A stretch of 64,000 nt of DNA from Epiperipatus broadwayi (lineage: Eukaryota > Onychophora > Udeonychophora > Euonychophora > Peripatidae). The position numbers and the translations under genes were made by a program. Below the pieces are notes generated by a model. It saw nothing but the letters and a program-made list of their open reading frames with translations. It searched no databases and was not told the origin of the DNA. Of the stretch, positions 60,451 through 64,000 are shown in pieces. The stretch is from NCBI GenBank assembly GCA_028023455.1, contig JAQFVV010000206.1:965861-1029860 (forward strand), written 5' to 3'. Position 1 is the stretch's first letter. The number at the start of each line of letters is the position of its first letter.

Positions 60451-62200
60451 TATAAACAGGTAAATATATAAATAAATTTTGGAAATAGTTAAGTGTATCA
60501 TAAAAGATGACTTGAATAAAATCAACATTATTATTAAGTATTATACACTTTAATTTCTGTTACTGCAATCACCATAGTAACACCTATTATGAAATTAAAT
60601 GTTTTATGTTTCATAATGTTTGTTCATAAATTAATTAAAACAAAAAAAAATTATTATTAAAAATATATATAAATATATATATCCATTGATTTAAAAATGA
60701 AAAGTCATATCAAACTTGGATTTTATTTCACTGTATCCAATTCTTTTAAAAGCTTCATTTGATTTACAAATTGGAGGCAAAATTTTCTTGAACAGATTGT
60801 TCATTATTAAGTTAAATTTGAGTGATTTCCAACAGTTGTTATGACAGCAATAATGTCATCAAGAGTATATTATAAATAGAATGGAGAGACTGTAATTTGA
60901 GTTGTTATCATTTTGTCATTGCATAAAATAGATTTCATGGTTAATTTATAAAACTATGGAGGTATAAACATTTTAAATATCTGCCTGTTCAATTGGGCAA
61001 CTTGCTGATAAAATTCCCAAGGAAATGACAAAAATGTGGGGGGGGGAACCCATCAAAATGCATTGTATTGCAGGTCAGCTATATAAATATATTCCGTGAT
61101 TTACAAAATCCAGAATTACATTTATTTATTTGTGATGGATATAAACCCCATTACGTTTCTATGGATATCGTATTTCAGATCAAGGAATTCTACAAGATCG
61201 ATTAATTCAACTTATGTGTGATAATACGCGATTTAAACTTCACTTTCATAAGTCAAAAAAAAAAAAAAAGGAAATAAAAAAGCTAGCATTAGTTCTTCAC
61301 TTGATTATAACTGGATTGTGTCATTAAAGAAATTCTCTTTGCATATTATTGTTAATGGAAAAAGAAAAATTAAAGACAGTGATGTGTAATTTTGTATCTA
61401 TTGTTTTTGAAAGCTGGATGTTGATATACTTAAAAGAAAACATTGGAAATTAAACATGAAAGGAATTGAATTTGAATCTGCATTAGTTACCACACATGTT
61501 TATCTTCTCTACTCAAAGGAAAATCATCTCTACACCTTGGGATTGGAAATAAAGAATCAGAAGCTATGGTGAATCAGTGGATAGTGAGTGAAAATGGACA
61601 GACCGTCACTTATATGGTATGACTTCTATGCGTATATATATATATATATATTGTAACGGGATATATATATATATATATGCGTTACATTTAAATTTTAATA
61701 GTAACTTTTTTTATCTAATACAAAATTAAAAACAAACTGTCAAAATGCACAAATAACGAATTATTAATTTATTAATATGTTAGATTGATTTAAATATTAA
61801 AATAAGCTTTAAAAAATAAATAAATTATAGAATCGAAGCAAAGATTCTAATCTTTAAATAAAATATATAATAAAAAGCCTTTTGATTTTAATAATAGCGA
61901 AGAGTTTTTAATTTGTAAATATAAAAATTACAAACAGATCCTTGGGGCAAAATGACAATTAAGAAAATGATTACGAAATAAAATACATATGTAAAAGTTA
62001 GAAACAAAAGACTTGCTTTTCCCACCCAAAGATAAAGACACAGACCTCAGTGGAAAAATTTACTTAGCCATAAACCCAAAATCTACTTGGCCACAAACTG
62101 AATTAACCAATAAAATATAAATAATGAAATATGTTTGATGAATCCGTGCATTCCAGAGATAAGGTGCCCGATGACTATAAAAGGAAAATCAAAAACAATA
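60451..62200. other. Unclassified interval, no gene seen
   Basis: Mostly AT-rich. 61080-61610 is slightly less so, but its frames are short and show no family resemblance. An AT hairpin at 61650-61684 carries GTAACG/GCGTTAC ends. Confidence 0.4.
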
Positions 62201-62217
62201 ATTAATTAATTAGAGAG

Positions 62218-62478
62218 TTGGAGAATCATAAAATTAAAGTTTTGAATTCATCTGTAAAAATAATTTTAAAAGTTATCGCCGTCACAAAAGAAAAAAATGT
62301 AATTAGCTTCGTTGTACTTCCTTTGGTGCGGCCGTCTGAAGGCAGCTTTCTTCTCCACGGATTCCAGGATCAAACCACTGGTACCGTCTTCAGAAAACAT
62401 AAATGCGTCTTCATAAATCGTCATTGCCCACAAAAAATGGATCTTGTATAAATTTGGATCTTCCTCGCGAAGGAACAA
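62218..62478. other. Less AT-rich patch with overlapping sense and antisense ORFs
   Basis: A 77-codon frame on the plus strand (62218-62451) overlaps a 70-codon frame on the minus strand (62478-62266). Neither resembles a known protein. The patch at 62310-62480 is less AT-rich than its surroundings. It could be an exon, an old transposon fragment or chance. Confidence 0.25.
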
Positions 62479-63060
62479 GCACGAACAAAGGAAAGTATAA
62501 ATTTATAAATGAAATATAAACTGTTAATTTTAAAATCTTCGAACTTTATCTGTCTTTAAATGAATAATAGACTTTCTCTCTCAAGCAAACCTGAACTTTA
62601 TTTCTATAAACTCTTACTTAAAGTCTTAAACGTAATCTCTTAAAAAAAAAAATGTATTGTATTTGTTTTTTTATATTTTTATTCATGCTTAATTAGTATC
62701 TGTTTGTAATAGGTAGGGGTATGCGATTGCAAACTTAAATTTAAAAATATAAACACCTCGTTATTTGTGCATTATTAAATTTTAAAAATAGGTTAAAATA
62801 GTATTTCTGGAAAGAAAATAAGTTAAATATAATGCTCATTTTAAAATGATTTTAAAACTATAAACTAAATATTTTTTGTTTTGAATTACATTAATAAAAT
62901 GATTGAAATGTTAGTTGAGTATAGATGGCTGCTAGACTAGTTTAAATATGTTACTTTTAAAGTGGGTTTTGATTTCGGACTATTTGTTTTGTAGTTGTGT
63001 CAATGCTAGTGGAGAGATATATGGACATTTATATCAATGTAATGTGAAGTATGTTAGCAC
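62479..63060. other. AT-rich intergenic sequence, no gene seen
   Basis: Nothing supportable. Confidence 0.5.
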
Positions 63061-63369
63061 CTAGAGCGACGAGTCCAACTGAATGCATGACCCCAAAGTG
63101 GTAGTCATATCGTTGAAAATGGACGCAGACGTATTTCCTGCACCATTGACCCATTCCAGCTCTATGGATTTTGGACGATAAGCCGGCAAGATAAGACCGC
63201 TTTCCCATCCATACATAGCATTTCTTTTTATTGTTTTATATGCATGTTTCCTTCGCCTGACAGATGCACATTCCTGCGGGATGAAGGCCATTTCTTCTCC
63301 AATAATATCACGCTGTTTAGACGCACATTCCTGTCGACGTGATTCTATGCTAACATGTTCACATTGCAT
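63061..63369 (-). CDS. Hypothetical protein or exon of unknown family
   Basis: 102 codons on the minus strand from the first ATG. The frame is open further upstream for about 20 codons (to about 63431), reading QPHQYSRPVIYQQP before the Met. The base composition is near balanced, in strong contrast with the AT-rich flanks, and the protein has ordinary amino acid use: RRQECASKQRDIIGEEM, CASVRRRKHAYKTIKRNA, ending QLDSSL-stop. Three Cys follow a CEH/ECA/ECA pattern, but no zinc motif is complete. A candidate 3' splice site (AATCCGCAG) precedes the open part at about 63415. It may be a terminal exon of a host gene, a single-exon gene or a transposon ORF. I do not recognise the family. Confidence 0.35.
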   Translation of the reverse strand: MQCEHVSIESRRQECASKQRDIIGEEMAFIPQECASVRRRKHAYKTIKRNAMYGWESGLILPAYRPKSIELEWVNGAGNTSASIFNDMTTTLGSCIQLDSSL

Positions 63370-64000
63370 TGGTTGCTGATATATAACTGGGCGTGAGTAT
63401 TGGTGTGGCTGCGGATTTTTAGTTTGGAGTCAAGTGATTTGAAAATTTGTGAGTGCATCTAGGTAGCTCATTTATACTCAACATTCTAAAATTTAAAATT
63501 AAAGTTAAAAACAAATAAAATAATCATGGAACAGAAGAAAACATAAATTTCTTCTTGTGTTATAAAAATTAATTTTTTTTAAAGTTTGTGCGTTATTAAT
63601 TATATACGCAAATAAAATATTTTTTGTGTGTTATTAATACTGACAGTGATTGTCTTTATTATTAAAAATATATTTTACTAAATATATAAGTTTCTGTGTC
63701 TACTTGAGCTAGTGACTAGGGCTGATGGCCATGATCTTAACAGCACGTATCTGTCGACTTTATAAATTTTCTAGGTTCAAAGTAGCCTAGTGGCGCTCTG
63801 TCGGCAGATGCGGTAAGACTGGGTATTTCAAATAAAGTAGATTAAATTGCCTGGACTGGAATGGAATGGAATGCCTTAATTGCTTGTTTCAGACCTATAT
63901 ATATCCTATTTGATGTTGTACAACAACATGTTTTCCACATAATTGATTCATCATTAGTTAATTACAAGCTTTAACCTGTTTTCTTACTTGTTTTTTGAAA
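63370..64000. other. Window end, no gene seen
   Basis: Contains a short GGAATGGAATGGAATGCC run at about 63858. Otherwise unremarkable. Confidence 0.5.

Overview
This is a strongly AT-rich, gene-poor eukaryotic window. It holds no recognisable host gene and no prokaryotic feature. The repeats point to an invertebrate animal: endonuclease-bearing Penelope-like elements (PLEs), an RTE-type LINE, a Ty3/gypsy element primed by tRNA-Lys, tiny tRNA-derived SINEs with A-tails, and long (AT)n microsatellites. I cannot fix the phylum from the sequence alone.

Layout. 1-4.6 kb is unclassified, with a slightly GC-richer block (about 0.74-2.2 kb) that carries four copies of a TCAC-6nt-GTGA motif. 4.6-5.2 kb is a hammerhead-ribozyme repeat fragment. 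7.1-9.1 kb is a dead LINE. 10.99-11.3 kb and 12.7-13.4 kb are foldback loci with hammerhead motifs, each ending in a long (AT)n run. 16.6-17.4 kb is a large head-to-head palindrome whose arms both encode a PLE endonuclease C-terminus. 19.4-25.7 kb has minor repeats and two foldbacks. 25.86-28.06 kb is a 5'-truncated PLE followed by two tandem 409-bp units, each with a hammerhead ribozyme. 30.4 and 39.9 kb are tRNA-SINEs. 31.1-31.7 kb is a direct-plus-inverted repeat. 36.85-37.81 kb is a MITE-like DNA transposon. 41.2-43.8 kb is a minus-strand RTE LINE. 43.9-45.7 kb has a PLE piece with an internal inversion and another hammerhead locus. 45.80-53.41 kb is a full-length, very young Ty3/gypsy retrotransposon with 2.09-kb LTRs, an intact RT-RNaseH-integrase frame and no gag or protease. 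54.67-56.93 kb is a decayed PLE bounded by about 147-bp inverted repeats. 57.8-58.1 kb is a foldback. 59.67-60.45 kb is a minus-strand PLE fragment. 63.06-63.4 kb holds the only unexplained, compositionally distinct ORF.

The most interesting signal is the hammerhead ribozyme set. Several copies from at least three diverged subfamilies keep a CUGANGA core, a helix II hairpin, GAAA, a very short helix III and a matching helix I. They sit in about 410-430-bp tandem units next to, or associated with, PLE coding sequence and (AT)n tracts. PLEs and animal retrozymes with minimal type I hammerheads are a described class. What stands out here is that helix III is self-complementary in every copy, which fits dimeric ribozymes; that a hairpin lies about 100 nt upstream; and that the loci repeat a tandem-plus-inverted architecture. 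The autonomous parts (PLE RT/endonuclease, gypsy pol) would be the mobilising machinery. The hammerhead units, SINEs and foldbacks look non-autonomous.
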